A DNA stretch of 47,146 nt from Rahnella perminowiae (GTDB taxonomy: Bacteria; Pseudomonadota; Gammaproteobacteria; Enterobacterales; Enterobacteriaceae): contig NZ_JAFMOS010000638.1 in the NCBI RefSeq assembly GCF_019049755.1, forward strand, positions 1 to 47,146, written 5' to 3'. The notes beneath the pieces are model-generated. The model worked only from the letters and a program-made list of their open reading frames with translations. It made no database searches and had not been told where the DNA came from. Position numbers and translations under genes: made by a program. Shown here piece by piece: positions 38,495 to 47,105 of the stretch (position 1 is its first letter; each line of letters begins with the position of its first letter).

Positions 38495-38520
38495 ATGCAA
38501 AAGGAACCACGGAGAATGTT

Positions 38521-38931
38521 ATGAGTAAACCGACACTGATCATCAACGAACTTGACGCAGAACGCCTGGATACACTGCTGGCACAACCGGCCTTTGCCAA
38601 CAGCCCGGTGGCCGATGCACTGAACGAAGAGTTAGATCGCGCAGAGATTTTGCCGCCTGAGCAAATTCCGGCCGATGTGGTCACGATGAACAGCAAGGTA
38701 CGCTTTACAGAAGGTAAAGACGGCGAAGAACACATCCGCACGCTGGTGTATCCGGCAGCATTGCAGGACAGCAACGAGCAATTATCGGTGATGGCTCCGC
38801 TCGGTGCTGCGCTGCTGGGGCTGCGCGTGGGCGAAAGCATTACGTGGGAAATGCCCAATGGTGCTGAGAGTGACATTACCGTGCTGGAGTTGTTGTTTCA
38901 GCCGGAGGCAGCGGGAGAGCTGAGACGTTAA
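38521..38931 (+). CDS. rnk: Regulator of nucleoside diphosphate kinase Rnk
   Basis: GreA/GreB-like protein that binds RNA polymerase and influences nucleoside diphosphate kinase levels. From the ATG at 38521 (GGAG seven bases upstream) it has 136 residues, as in E. coli. Seen: [28 protein letters not shown], and [20 protein letters not shown] of the FKBP-like GreA C-terminal domain. The open frame extends 43 codons further up through the leader hairpins, which is not the likely start. Flanked by the attenuator and the repeat cluster. Confidence 0.95.
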   Translation: MSKPTLIINELDAERLDTLLAQPAFANSPVADALNEELDRAEILPPEQIPADVVTMNSKVRFTEGKDGEEHIRTLVYPAALQDSNEQLSVMAPLGAALLGLRVGESITWEMPNGAESDITVLELLFQPEAAGELRR

Positions 38932-38943
38932 GGGTTTTCTTTT

Positions 38944-39112
38944 GCAGAAGCCGCTGCAATGGCGGCTTTACTTAAGAATGAGAAAATTTCGGTTTCTCAT
39001 ATGCAGAAGCCGCTGCACTGCTTTACTAAAGACCGAGAACATTTCGGTTTCTCATATGCAGAAGCCGCTGCACTGCTTTACTAAAGACCGAGAACATTTC
39101 GGTTTCTCACCT
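38944..39112. repeat. Three tandem ~55-base repeats after rnk
   Basis: Units at 38944-39002 (59 bases), 39003-39057 (55) and 39058-39112 (55). Units 2 and 3 agree at 52 of 55 positions, so the duplication is recent. Each begins GCAGAAGCCGCTGCA and contains the inverted repeat GAGAA...TTCTC around CATTTCGG. Unit 1 still has AAGCCGC/GCGGCTT (38948-38968), a full hairpin that may end rnk; units 2 and 3 have lost half of it. The 61-codon frame across the units is a by-product of the repetition. Confidence 0.88.
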
Positions 39113-39379
39113 GCGGTGATCGCTTAACGCGCAGCGCCGAAACCGCCCAAGAGGGAGAAGTGCTTACTCCCTCTTGGATCTCCCTCCGCTTTTTTACTGC
39201 GCGCTGTCGCTGGCGGCTATGTTTCAGGTAACGCGGAGACAGGCTGGAAATCTGAAACATAGCCAGCGAGCGAAGCGCGCAGTTTAAGACGTGGAGATTC
39301 CAAAGAGGGCTCGTCTTAGCCCTCTTTGGTCGGTTTCGGCGCGAAAGACCGAGCGATCACCGCGATTAAAAAACCGAAA
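39097..39379. repeat. ~283-base imperfect palindrome with cloverleaf folding
   Basis: Matching segments, outside to inside: TTTCGGTTT (39097-39105)/(39371-39379); GCGGTGATCGC (39113-39123)/(39353-39363); GCGCCGAAACCG (39134-39145)/(39331-39342); ATCTCC (39178-39183)/(39293-39298); ACTGCGCGCT (39196-39205)/(39274-39283); GGCTATGTTTCAG (39215-39227)/(39252-39264). Spacers are equal (7, 10 and 1 bases) on both sides over the outer half. Each arm holds its own perfect hairpin: CCAAGAGGGAG/CTCCCTCTTGG (39147-39177) and CCAAAGAGGGCT/AGCCCTCTTTGG (39300-39329). No gene lies inside. Confidence 0.9.
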
Positions 39380-39429
39380 CTTTCACCGCCCTCAGCATTG
39401 AGAATGCCGCTCAGACACCGGCCATCTGC

Positions 39430-39816
39430 TTACTTAAACTTCTTGTGGTTCTCATTCCTTGTGGCTTTAAACCCTTCCGCTTCCTTCTTCGCTTCATCAA
39501 TCTTTCCGGCTTTCGCCAGTTCTGACGCCTTATCAATCTGCCCGATCAGCGTATCCAGCCCTTTGTGATAATCCTGTATTTCAGGGCTGTCAGGGGCTTT
39601 ACCTTTCAGTTTTGGTGGCGTCGCTTTTTTCGCGTCTTCGGCAGCCGCTTTCATGTTTGCCAGACCCGTGGTCAGCTCGGCCTGATCGTTGGTTTTCAAA
39701 ACCTTGCCGTAGTTATCAGCAATGGTGTCCATGTCCGTTTCTAAATCTGCTGCCAGTGCTGCCGTGCTGCTTCCGAGCAGGGCTATCACCGCTAACGCCA
39801 TCAGTTGTTTACGCAT
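39430..39816 (-). CDS. cybC: Soluble cytochrome b562
   Basis: Periplasmic four-helix-bundle haem protein; its electron partner is not well known. 128 residues: a signal peptide of 22 (ending TAALA/ADLET) and a mature part of 106, the exact E. coli length. Both axial haem ligands are in place: mature M7 in DLETDMDTI and H102 in RNENHKKFK. E. coli K-12 carries a damaged signal in some annotations; here it is intact. Downstream of pmbA on the same strand, as in E. coli. The palindrome beyond it may end its transcript. Confidence 0.95.
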   Translation of the reverse strand: MRKQLMALAVIALLGSSTAALAADLETDMDTIADNYGKVLKTNDQAELTTGLANMKAAAEDAKKATPPKLKGKAPDSPEIQDYHKGLDTLIGQIDKASELAKAGKIDEAKKEAEGFKATRNENHKKFK

Positions 39817-39927
39817 GATTTTCTCTCTGTTGTTATTTATTTGTTAGATAAAACGACATTACTTGTAAGGCTTTATAAAAATAAGCTGAGAGAGAGAAAA
39901 ACGGCATGAATTTTTTGTAAAGAATTA

Positions 39928-39953
39928 AAGCAGCGATCGGGCGACCGCTGCTT
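39928..39953 (-). terminator. Probable terminator of pmbA
   Basis: On the minus strand AAGCAGCG pairs with CGCTGCTT around ten bases and is followed by TAATTCTTT. The tail is not a full T-run, so termination may be partial. It is ten bases after the pmbA stop. Confidence 0.55.
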
Positions 39954-39962
39954 CAGGAAGGG

Positions 39963-41309
39963 TTATTCGCCAGCGATTTTCATTGCGGGTAACAGCACGG
40001 AACCACACTGGATATTGCTGCGAGTCTCGATATCGCTACCAATCGCGACCATGTTGCGCCACATATCTTTCAGATTACCGGCAATAGTGATTTCGCTTAC
40101 CGGATACTGAATTTCGCCATTCTCGACCCAGAAACCGGCCGCGCCACGGGAGTAATCGCCGGTGACGCCGCTGACGCCCTGCCCCATCAGTTCTGTGACG
40201 ACCAGGCCTTTGTCGAGTTTACGTAGCATTCCTGCGAAATCATCACCCTGACCGGCAATGCGCCAGTTGTGGATGCCGCCCGCGTGACCGGTGGTTTGCA
40301 GGCCGAGTTTACGGGCGGAATAACAGGTCATCAGCCAGTTTTGCAGCACGCCGTCTTTGACGATATCACGACGCTCGGTGCGCACACCTTCGCTGTCGAA
40401 GGGCGTGGAAGCCAGTCCCTGCAACAGGTGCGGATGTTCTTCAATGGTCAGCCAGTCCGGCAGAATTTGCTTGCCGAGGCTGTCGAGCAGGAAAGACGAT
40501 TTACGGTAAATGCTGCCGCCGCTGATCGCGCCCACCAGATGCCCGAACAGACCCGTCGCCACTTCGGAAGCGAACAATACCGGTGCCTGCATGGTCGGTA
40601 ATTTGCGCGGAGCCAGACGTGACAAGGTGCGGCGGGCGCACTCGGTGCCGACCCACTCAGGGTCTTTCAGATCACTCATTTTGCGGGCGATGGAATACGC
40701 ATAGTCGCGCTCCATGTCACCTTCGTGTTCAGCAATCACTGAGGCGGAAATGGAATGACGCGTTGAGCAATAGCTCTGCAACATGCCGTGGCTGTTGCCG
40801 AAAACACGGATACCGTAATGGCTGTTGAAACTGCCGCCTTCGGTATTGGTGATGCGCTTATCAGCCTGCAAAGCCGCCTGTTCAGCACGGGCGGCCAGCT
40901 CGATACAGCGATCCGGATCCAACTCTTCCGGGTGGAATAAATCCAAATCCGGCGCATCAAATGCCAGCATCTCTTTATCCGCCACACCCGCGAACGGATC
41001 CGGCGAAGTATAACGGGCAATATCCAGCGCTGCCTGCACGGTGCGGGAAATGGCATCCGGGCTTAAATCAGTAGAAGACGCGCTGCCTTTACGGTTCTGA
41101 TAATAAACGGTAATCCCCAGTGCGCCGTCGCTGTTGAATTCAACATTTTCGACCTCGCCAAAACGGGTGCTGACGCCGATACCGGTGGTTTTGCTGACCG
41201 CAACTTCGGCGGCATCTGAACCCGCTTTCGCCAGTTCCAGCGCCTGAGATACGGCCTGTTCCAGGGTTTTACGCTGCTGCGCAACTTGATTGACTACATT
41301 CATCGGCAT
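39963..41309 (-). CDS. pmbA: Metalloprotease subunit TldE (PmbA)
   Basis: Partner of TldD in the heterodimeric TldD/E protease that matures microcin B17 and degrades the antitoxin CcdA. TldE itself lacks the HExxxH zinc motif, and none is seen here. 448 residues (E. coli 450). Conserved stretches: [90 protein letters not shown]. The ATG two codons inside (MNVVNQ) is an equally possible start; no strong ribosome binding site separates them. Divergent from darP. Confidence 0.96.
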   Translation of the reverse strand: MPMNVVNQVAQQRKTLEQAVSQALELAKAGSDAAEVAVSKTTGIGVSTRFGEVENVEFNSDGALGITVYYQNRKGSASSTDLSPDAISRTVQAALDIARYTSPDPFAGVADKEMLAFDAPDLDLFHPEELDPDRCIELAARAEQAALQADKRITNTEGGSFNSHYGIRVFGNSHGMLQSYCSTRHSISASVIAEHEGDMERDYAYSIARKMSDLKDPEWVGTECARRTLSRLAPRKLPTMQAPVLFASEVATGLFGHLVGAISGGSIYRKSSFLLDSLGKQILPDWLTIEEHPHLLQGLASTPFDSEGVRTERRDIVKDGVLQNWLMTCYSARKLGLQTTGHAGGIHNWRIAGQGDDFAGMLRKLDKGLVVTELMGQGVSGVTGDYSRGAAGFWVENGEIQYPVSEITIAGNLKDMWRNMVAIGSDIETRSNIQCGSVLLPAMKIAGE

Positions 41310-41529
41310 GCCATCGCTTATGAGATTAAGAGGTTGTTCTACACGGGTATTCAGAAACTAATATCTTTGAGTCTAACAGAGACTCGCCATAATTTCGCAT
41401 TCACACCGGCGTTGTTATGCCCAAAGTTGCAACAGAACATGGATGTATGCGGCATAACCCTGCATAATGCCGCCGAAGCAATAAAGCACAATCAAACTGA
41501 CAGGATTACCTCGTTAAGAGGAAGCGCCC

Positions 41530-42081
41530 ATGACAAAGAAAATTGACGACTGGCACGATGACGTTCCCGAAACCAACGAGAACGACGATGATGATGAAAT
41601 CATCTGGGTCAGTAAAAGTGAAATCAAACGTGACGCCGAGGCGCTGAAAGATCTCGGTGCGGAAATGGTTGAGCTGGGTAAAAACTCGCTGGACAAACTG
41701 CCGCTGGACGACGATCTGCGTGCAGCCATCGACTTAGCGCAGAAGATCAAGAAAGAAGGCCGTCGCCGCCAGTTACAACTGATCGGTAAAATGCTGCGTT
41801 CACGTGATGTTGAACCGATCCAGACGGCGCTGGATAAGCTGAAAAACCGCCATAACCAGCAGGTTTCACTGTTCCATAAACTGGAAATGCTGCGAGATCG
41901 TCTGGTCGAAGAAGGTGATGATGCGATCCCGCCGGTTTTGGAATTGTATCCGGAAGCCGACCGCCAGCAACTGCGTGCGCTGATCCGTAACGCGCAGAAA
42001 GAAAAAGCCGCAAACAAGCCGCCGAAATCTTACCGCCAGATTTTCCAGTATCTGCGCGAACTGGCTGAAGGTCAGGAATAA
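41530..42081 (+). CDS. darP: Ribosome biogenesis factor DarP (YjgA)
   Basis: Binds pre-50S particles and aids late large-subunit assembly. 183 residues as in E. coli. Acidic N-terminus ([30 protein letters not shown]) followed by helical DUF615 domain ending [20 protein letters not shown] seven bases before the ATG is a strong ribosome binding site. Divergent from pmbA as in E. coli. Confidence 0.97.
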   Translation: MTKKIDDWHDDVPETNENDDDDEIIWVSKSEIKRDAEALKDLGAEMVELGKNSLDKLPLDDDLRAAIDLAQKIKKEGRRRQLQLIGKMLRSRDVEPIQTALDKLKNRHNQQVSLFHKLEMLRDRLVEEGDDAIPPVLELYPEADRQQLRALIRNAQKEKAANKPPKSYRQIFQYLRELAEGQE

Positions 42082-42088
42082 AAAAACA

Positions 42089-42131
42089 AAAGCCCGCCTT
42101 TTTACTTAACCGAAAATGGCGGGTTTTTTCT
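42089..42131. terminator. Bidirectional terminator between darP and the barstar gene
   Basis: AAAAGCCCGCC pairs through CCCGCC/GGCGGG with GGCGGGTTTTTT around 19 bases. A-runs and T-runs flank it on both sides, so it ends darP and, from the other strand, the barnase-barstar unit. Confidence 0.85.
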
Positions 42132-42133
42132 TT

Positions 42134-42433
42134 TCAGCCTTTGGCCTTTGCGACCGGTTTCTCCAGTAAGTTCAGCCGCAGCTCGCCTTCCAGTTCTTCT
42201 TCCGCTTCTTCAAACAACAGAATCAATGCGCCGAAACGACGTTTACGGCTGGCATTCAGATTAATGAAATCTATCTCAACCGGCAGTGTTATTCCGCCCG
42301 TCACCTCATCCCAGAGTGCATCCAGATTCGCACCAAAGCTGTCGGTCAGTTCAAGCTGACGGACGAACTCACGGTAGAATGCGGGTAAATCCGGGATGTG
42401 ATTAAAATCGAAGCTCATTTTATTCATCGACAT
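42134..42433 (-). CDS. Barstar-family ribonuclease inhibitor (YhcO-like)
   Basis: Cytoplasmic inhibitor that protects the cell from its own barnase-type RNase before export. 99 residues (barstar 90; E. coli YhcO about 90). The barstar core NLDALWDEVTGG keeps the two acidic residues matching barstar D35 and D39 (here D38, D42). RKRRFGALILLFEEAEEELEG follows, with the acidic helix that holds E76 in barstar. Its ATG overlaps the RNase stop by one base (TAATG). A second ATG two codons on has better spacing from GGAG and may be the true start. Confidence 0.93.
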   Translation of the reverse strand: MSMNKMSFDFNHIPDLPAFYREFVRQLELTDSFGANLDALWDEVTGGITLPVEIDFINLNASRKRRFGALILLFEEAEEELEGELRLNLLEKPVAKAKG

Positions 42434-42882
42434 TACTCCACCCGAACGAAGTTCTGATAATGGTCTTTACTGACATAAATCAGCCCGTCGCTGGCAAACA
42501 ACACCCGGTCTGCCCCGCGACGCCCGCAGCGATAGTTAATATCCGCTTCATGCCACACCCTTTTATACGCCGAAGGCAAACGCCCTTCCCGGTTTGAGAA
42601 CCGGTCACCGCCAATCGCTTTACCGGGTAATATCTCACATAAATTCCCGGCACGGGCATCCCAGCCCGCTTCGCGTGCCTTTTTCTTGGTGATGTAATTT
42701 TCAGGCAATTGATGATTCTGGCGCAAATAGCCGATCACTGTTTGCTCATCGGTACCCGGGACTATTGTGCCCTGATTATATGTCGCTTTAGCGACAACCT
42801 GCCCCGCGATACCGCACAGCGCAAAAACCACGGCGGCTGCCATCACCAGAGTGCGCGAACGCAGCCCGTTAAATGCCTTCAT
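42433..42882 (-). CDS. Secreted barnase-family ribonuclease
   Basis: Guanyl-preferring extracellular RNase family (barnase/binase). 149 residues: basic N-terminus, hydrophobic signal (about 11-30), likely cleavage after VVA31. Mature part aligns along all of barnase as remembered: LPENYITKKKAREAGW, GKAIGGDRFSNREGRLP, HEADINY, DHYQNF. Active-site counterparts are all present: K66 (K27), R98 (R59), E112 (E73), R122 (R83), R126 (R87), H141 (H102). C82 and C119 are extra and could form a disulfide in the periplasm. First gene of a two-gene unit with barstar. Role (nutrient scavenging, competition) is unknown. Confidence 0.94.
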   Translation of the reverse strand: MKAFNGLRSRTLVMAAAVVFALCGIAGQVVAKATYNQGTIVPGTDEQTVIGYLRQNHQLPENYITKKKAREAGWDARAGNLCEILPGKAIGGDRFSNREGRLPSAYKRVWHEADINYRCGRRGADRVLFASDGLIYVSKDHYQNFVRVE

Positions 42883-42958
42883 TGACGTCCTTTGTATTAA
42901 GCCGAATGAATATGTTCCTGTTTATTGTTTCTTAAAAAACAGCTTCTGGAAAGCTGAC

Positions 42959-44419
42959 TTAAAGGTTCCCTAAATGCAGCGTTTTCACCTGCAAATATTC
43001 TTCCAGTCCCAGCACCGAACCTTCACGTCCCAGGCCGGATTCTTTTACGCCACCAAAAGGCGCGGCTTCGTTGGAAATCGCGCATTCGTTAATGCCGATC
43101 ATCCCGCTTTCTATGGCATCCGCGACACGGAAAATACGTTGCAGATTCTGGCTGTAGAAATACGCCGCCAGCCCGAAAGGCGTATCGTTGGCGCGCTTAA
43201 TCACTTCTTCTTCCGTTTTGAAACGGAAACAGGCCGCCAGCGGGCCGAAGGTTTCTTCATGCGCCACTTTCATGTCATCGGTAACATCAATAATCACTGT
43301 CGGCTGGAAGAAGTTACCACCGAGTTTGTGCCGCTGACCGCCCTCCATCAGGCGTGCGCCTTTCTCCAGCGCGTCCCTGACGTGTTCTTCGACTTTCTCC
43401 AGCCCCTTGATATTGATCAGTGGCCCGACAATCACACCTTCGTCCATGCCGTTGCCGACTTTCAGTTTGCGCACTTCTTCCACCAGCCGTGAGGTAAATG
43501 CCTCGTACACCCCGTCCTGCACGTAAATGCGGTTGATACATACACAGACCTGACCGGAATTGCGGAATTTACAGGTGATCGCGCCCTGCACGGCCGCCTC
43601 AATGTCGGCATCGTCAAACACGATATAGGGGGCATTACCGCCCAGTTCCATTGACACTTTCTTCATGGTGTCGGCGCTGTTGCGTACTAATGTTTTGCCG
43701 ATTTCCGTCGAGCCGGTAAAGGAGACTTTACGTACCGCGTCGCTGGTCATAATCACTTCACTGATAGCACCGGTGTCACCGGCCACGCCGTTGATTACAC
43801 CGTCCGGTACGCCCGCATCCTGTGCCAGTTGCAACAAAGCAAATGCAGACAGCGGAGTGTTACTGGCCGGTTTGATGAGACCGGTACAACCTGCCGCCAG
43901 CGCCGGTCCCAGTTTGCGGGTCAGCATCGCCAGCGGGAAATTCCATGGCGTGATTGCCGCCACCACGCCGACGGGTTCGCGTGTCGCCAGGATGCGTGAG
44001 CCGGATTTGGCCGGAGGAATGATTTCGCCGTTGGCACGTTTGGCCTCTTCGCTGAACCATTGCAGATAGCTTGCAGCGTAATCGACTTCACCCAATGCCT
44101 CTTTCAGCGGCTTGCCCTGCTCGGCAACCATCAGTTCACCCAGGAATTGTTTATTTTCCAGCATCAGTTCATACCAGCGATGCAAGATTTCAGAACGCGC
44201 TTTCGCTGTGGTTTTACGCCATTGTGGAAAAGCGTCGCTGGCCGCCTTCACTGCAGCTTCCGTTTCCGCCTTTCCGGCCTTTGCCACTTTGGCGACCACC
44301 TCGCCGGTTGCCGGATCCAGCACATCGAAGGTGTCTTTGGCCTCAAGCCATTTACCGCCAGCAAAATAGCCGGTCTTAAATAAAGGATGTGCGGAGAGTT
44401 TTTCAATCTGGGCAGACAT
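42959..44419 (-). CDS. gabD: NAD(P)-dependent succinate-semialdehyde dehydrogenase (GabD family)
   Basis: Aldehyde dehydrogenase superfamily enzyme; closest in my judgement to GabD, which oxidises succinate semialdehyde to succinate. From the ATG at 44419 (GGAGG upstream) it has 486 residues (GabD 482). ITPWNFP, the cofactor motif FTGSTEIG, general base E258 in ELGGN and nucleophile C292 in NSGQVCVCINR are present; C294 repeats the redox cysteine pair of GabD. The 36 codons of open frame further up lack similarity. Other semialdehydes are possible substrates. Divergent from an amino-acid permease, which suggests amino-acid or GABA-type catabolism. Confidence 0.82.
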   Translation of the reverse strand: MSAQIEKLSAHPLFKTGYFAGGKWLEAKDTFDVLDPATGEVVAKVAKAGKAETEAAVKAASDAFPQWRKTTAKARSEILHRWYELMLENKQFLGELMVAEQGKPLKEALGEVDYAASYLQWFSEEAKRANGEIIPPAKSGSRILATREPVGVVAAITPWNFPLAMLTRKLGPALAAGCTGLIKPASNTPLSAFALLQLAQDAGVPDGVINGVAGDTGAISEVIMTSDAVRKVSFTGSTEIGKTLVRNSADTMKKVSMELGGNAPYIVFDDADIEAAVQGAITCKFRNSGQVCVCINRIYVQDGVYEAFTSRLVEEVRKLKVGNGMDEGVIVGPLINIKGLEKVEEHVRDALEKGARLMEGGQRHKLGGNFFQPTVIIDVTDDMKVAHEETFGPLAACFRFKTEEEVIKRANDTPFGLAAYFYSQNLQRIFRVADAIESGMIGINECAISNEAAPFGGVKESGLGREGSVLGLEEYLQVKTLHLGNL

Positions 44420-44832
44420 AAGGGATCCTCCTGATTTATGCCATTCAAAACGGAATATGGCAGTAAGTATAGACGCTAAAAACCGGGACGAGGTCACAAG
44501 GCGTTTAGCGTTCTGTGCTTGTAACATTCAGTTACACCGGGCTTTTCTGCTGAGATTGTGGAAAATATCCGCATAACCCTGATGTTTTTCCTGCCCCACG
44601 CAGGTGCACCGCGTGACCTCTGCGCGATCTTTTTGCGCCATCAGATAGCATGCAAACCATAAGCACTGTGTATTTACGCCCGCCACGGTGCTGTGTGGCG
44701 AAAATCACATTACTGGCATGGTTCATGCTCAATACCCTCTGACCGCGCAATCCCGGCGCGGGTGCTAATTCCCTTTTTTGGCAGTGAAGATTTCTGCCGT
44801 CTACCCAACTCTTCAACCCTAAAGAGGATCCT
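44420..44832. promoter_or_regulatory. Divergent control region with candidate CRP site (44694-44709)
   Basis: No gene in these 413 bases. TGTGG-CGAAAA-TCACA at 44694-44709 matches the CRP consensus at 9 of 10 positions with the favourable right flank TT. It lies about 130 bases before the permease ATG. A -10-like TCAATA about 28 bases downstream (44729-44734) would allow class II activation of the permease. RBS AAGAGG precedes the permease ATG. Confidence 0.5.
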
Positions 44833-46431
44833 ATGACTCAGGGGACTTTGAAAAAAAAATTAGGCCTGGTGGATCTGACCTTGCTTGGTGTCGGATCCAT
44901 GATCGGTTCAGGATGGCTCTATGCGGCACTCACCAGTTCCGGCTATGCGGGTGGTTTAACCGGCTGGGCCTGGTTGCTGGGCGCCGTGATGGTGCTGTTG
45001 ATCGGGCTGGTATTCGCCGAGCTTTCAGCGGCTATTCCGCGGGCGGGTGGTTTTGTACGCTATCCGAATTACACCCATGGGAATGTGGTTGGTTTTGTGA
45101 TCGGTGTAAGTTCCTTACTGGCGTATACCAGCACGGCGGGCGTGGAGGTGGAAGCTGTGCGGCAATATGCCATGTACTGGTGGCCCGCGTTAGGTCAGTC
45201 CGACGGCAGCCCGACCCGCCTCGGCTTTGTGATGCAAATCGTTCTCCTGGTGTGTTTCTTCCTGCTTAACTACTGGAGCGTCAGTTTCTTCGGGCGCATC
45301 AACACCATCATCACGACGTTCAAATTCATTGTGCCGCTGATGGTGATCGTCACCTTATTTGGCTATTTCCACGGCGGCAACCTGAGCGTGCCAGGTACCG
45401 CACCGGGGGGGATCCACGGTATATTCTCCTCCCTGACCGGCGCAGGAATTGTGTTTGCGTATCTCGGATTCCGCCAGGCGGTGGATTTCGCCAGTGAGGC
45501 GAAAAACCCGCAGCGCAATATCCCGATCGCCATCATGCTGGCTATCGGCATCAGTTTTGTTATCTACATTCTGTTGCAGTTCGCCTTTATGGGTGCGGTA
45601 CCAACCGACATTCTCAGCGCACACGGCTGGGTGGGGCTGAAAACTATCTTCCAGTCGCCGTATGCCGATCTGGCCCGCAGCCTGGGCATAACATGGCTGA
45701 TCAACCTGATCCTGATTGATGCAGTGATTTCACCGGCAGGTACCGGAAATATCTATCTCGCCGGGGCTTCCCGCGTGCTGTTTGCCTGGGCAAAGAATGG
45801 TCATCTGTTTTCGATTTTCGCCAAGGTCGATCCGAAATCTGGCGTACCACGCGGCGCCCTCTGGCTGTCGCTGATACTGGCGATTGCGTGGACGTTGCCG
45901 TCTGAGTTTCAGGTCTGGGGCGGGCTGATTGGTGCCGTCACTTCCGCCACCGTGTTTACCTATATGCCCGGCCCGGTCAATGCCGGTGTTATGCGCTCAC
46001 GGTTGCCCGATTTGCCGCGTCCGTTCCGACTGCCGGTTTTCGCCCTGCTCAGCCCGCTGGCATTTGTCGCCAGTACCCTGCTGATTTACTGGAGCGGCTG
46101 GTCAGTGAATGAGCTGCTGATCCCGATACTGGTGATTGCCTGGGTGGCGTATGTGTTGTTTGGTAAGAAAGATCAGCATTTCAAACGTGATGTCCGGAGC
46201 GCATGGTGGTTGCTGGCGTATTACGTCGCCATTTTCATTCTCTCTTATTTCGGGACTTACGGTGGCACCGGCACCATTTCAAGCCCGCTGGATATGGTGC
46301 TGGTGGTTATCGCGACGCTGGTTTGCTATTACTGGGGTGTGGCTTCCGGACATGAAAAACTGGAAATCCCGCCGGATATGGAGGAAGAAGACCCGCCCGT
46401 CAGCCCGCGACGCGAGACCCGTGTCGCATAG
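44833..46431 (+). CDS. APC-family amino-acid permease (aspartate:proton symporter-like)
   Basis: Twelve- to fourteen-span inner-membrane transporter of the APC superfamily. 532 residues. The first helix carries the family motif GVGSMIGSGWL; FAELSAAIPRAGGFVRYP and FAYLGFRQAVDFASEAKNPQRNIP are also typical. The overall look is that of Bacillus YveA, an aspartate/glutamate symporter, but substrate cannot be fixed by sequence. Tail of about 25 residues is charged and proline-rich. Divergent from the GabD-type gene; the pair may import and degrade a non-standard amino acid. Confidence 0.82.
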   Translation: MTQGTLKKKLGLVDLTLLGVGSMIGSGWLYAALTSSGYAGGLTGWAWLLGAVMVLLIGLVFAELSAAIPRAGGFVRYPNYTHGNVVGFVIGVSSLLAYTSTAGVEVEAVRQYAMYWWPALGQSDGSPTRLGFVMQIVLLVCFFLLNYWSVSFFGRINTIITTFKFIVPLMVIVTLFGYFHGGNLSVPGTAPGGIHGIFSSLTGAGIVFAYLGFRQAVDFASEAKNPQRNIPIAIMLAIGISFVIYILLQFAFMGAVPTDILSAHGWVGLKTIFQSPYADLARSLGITWLINLILIDAVISPAGTGNIYLAGASRVLFAWAKNGHLFSIFAKVDPKSGVPRGALWLSLILAIAWTLPSEFQVWGGLIGAVTSATVFTYMPGPVNAGVMRSRLPDLPRPFRLPVFALLSPLAFVASTLLIYWSGWSVNELLIPILVIAWVAYVLFGKKDQHFKRDVRSAWWLLAYYVAIFILSYFGTYGGTGTISSPLDMVLVVIATLVCYYWGVASGHEKLEIPPDMEEEDPPVSPRRETRVA

Positions 46432-46523
46432 TTGACTCAATGAAATTGTCGCGCGTTCACATTTCTTTTTCCGGTCAGTAGACTGCGGTTTTACCCCGTA
46501 AATTTCTGATGAGGGAACAGGAT

Positions 46524-47105
46524 ATGTCAACGCGCGAAAAGATGAATATGGGCGAGCTGTATACAGACATGGGCGAAGGATTGCCGGAGGAACGTCGCGC
46601 CGGAAAAGAGCGCGTGTATGATTTTAACCTCACGCGACCGTCCGAAGAGGCAAAGCGCCTGGATTTGCTCAAAAGCATTATGGGCAGTCTGGGCAAATCC
46701 TGCTGGATAGAGCCGCCCTTGCATGTCGCGTATGGCTCGCATATTCATATCGGCAATCACTTTTACGCCAACTTCAATCTCACGGTGGTGGATGACGCCA
46801 CGGTGACGATTGGCGATAACGTGATGATCGCGCCAAATGTGACCCTCGCCACGGCAGGTCATCCTATCGACCCTGAAATCCGCATCACCGGACAGCAATT
46901 CTCCCTGCCCATCATCATCGAAGATAACGTCTGGCTGGGCACTGGCGTGATGGTGAATCCGGGTGTGACCATTGGCCGGAACAGCGTGATTGGCGCGGGC
47001 AGCGTGGTCACGAAGTCCATTCCAGCCGATGTGGTTGCAGCAGGTGTGCCGTGCCGGGTGATACGCCCGATCACCGCAGCTGATCGCGAAACGTTTTTAA
47101 GATAA
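46524..47105 (+). CDS. LacA/Maa-family sugar O-acetyltransferase
   Basis: Left-handed beta-helix (hexapeptide repeat) acetyl-CoA-dependent transferase acting on galactosides or maltose; resembles E. coli LacA over most of its length. From the ATG at 46524 it has 193 residues (LacA 203). N-terminal LYTDMGEGLPEERRAGKE cap, FYANFNLTVVDDATVTIGDNVMIAPNVTL, catalytic histidine in ATAGHPID, then hexapeptides to VVAAGVPCRVI. Start chosen because GAGGG lies eight bases upstream; an ATG five codons earlier has none. No lac operon genes are near. Natural substrate unknown. After 47105 only 41 bases remain, with nothing recognisable. Confidence 0.88.
   Translation: MSTREKMNMGELYTDMGEGLPEERRAGKERVYDFNLTRPSEEAKRLDLLKSIMGSLGKSCWIEPPLHVAYGSHIHIGNHFYANFNLTVVDDATVTIGDNVMIAPNVTLATAGHPIDPEIRITGQQFSLPIIIEDNVWLGTGVMVNPGVTIGRNSVIGAGSVVTKSIPADVVAAGVPCRVIRPITAADRETFLR

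Noticed and set aside
38942-39127. 61-codon open frame across the tandem repeats
   Set aside because: It only reads through repeat units, has no ribosome binding site and changes with unit number.
38944-39379. CRISPR array or integron attC cluster
   Set aside because: Units abut without spacers, and no cas or integrase gene is near; the palindrome is too long and symmetric for attC.
44778-44802. Sigma-54 promoter before the permease
   Set aside because: GG and GC elements in TTTTTGGCAGTG...TTTCTGCC are 14 bases apart, not the required 10.
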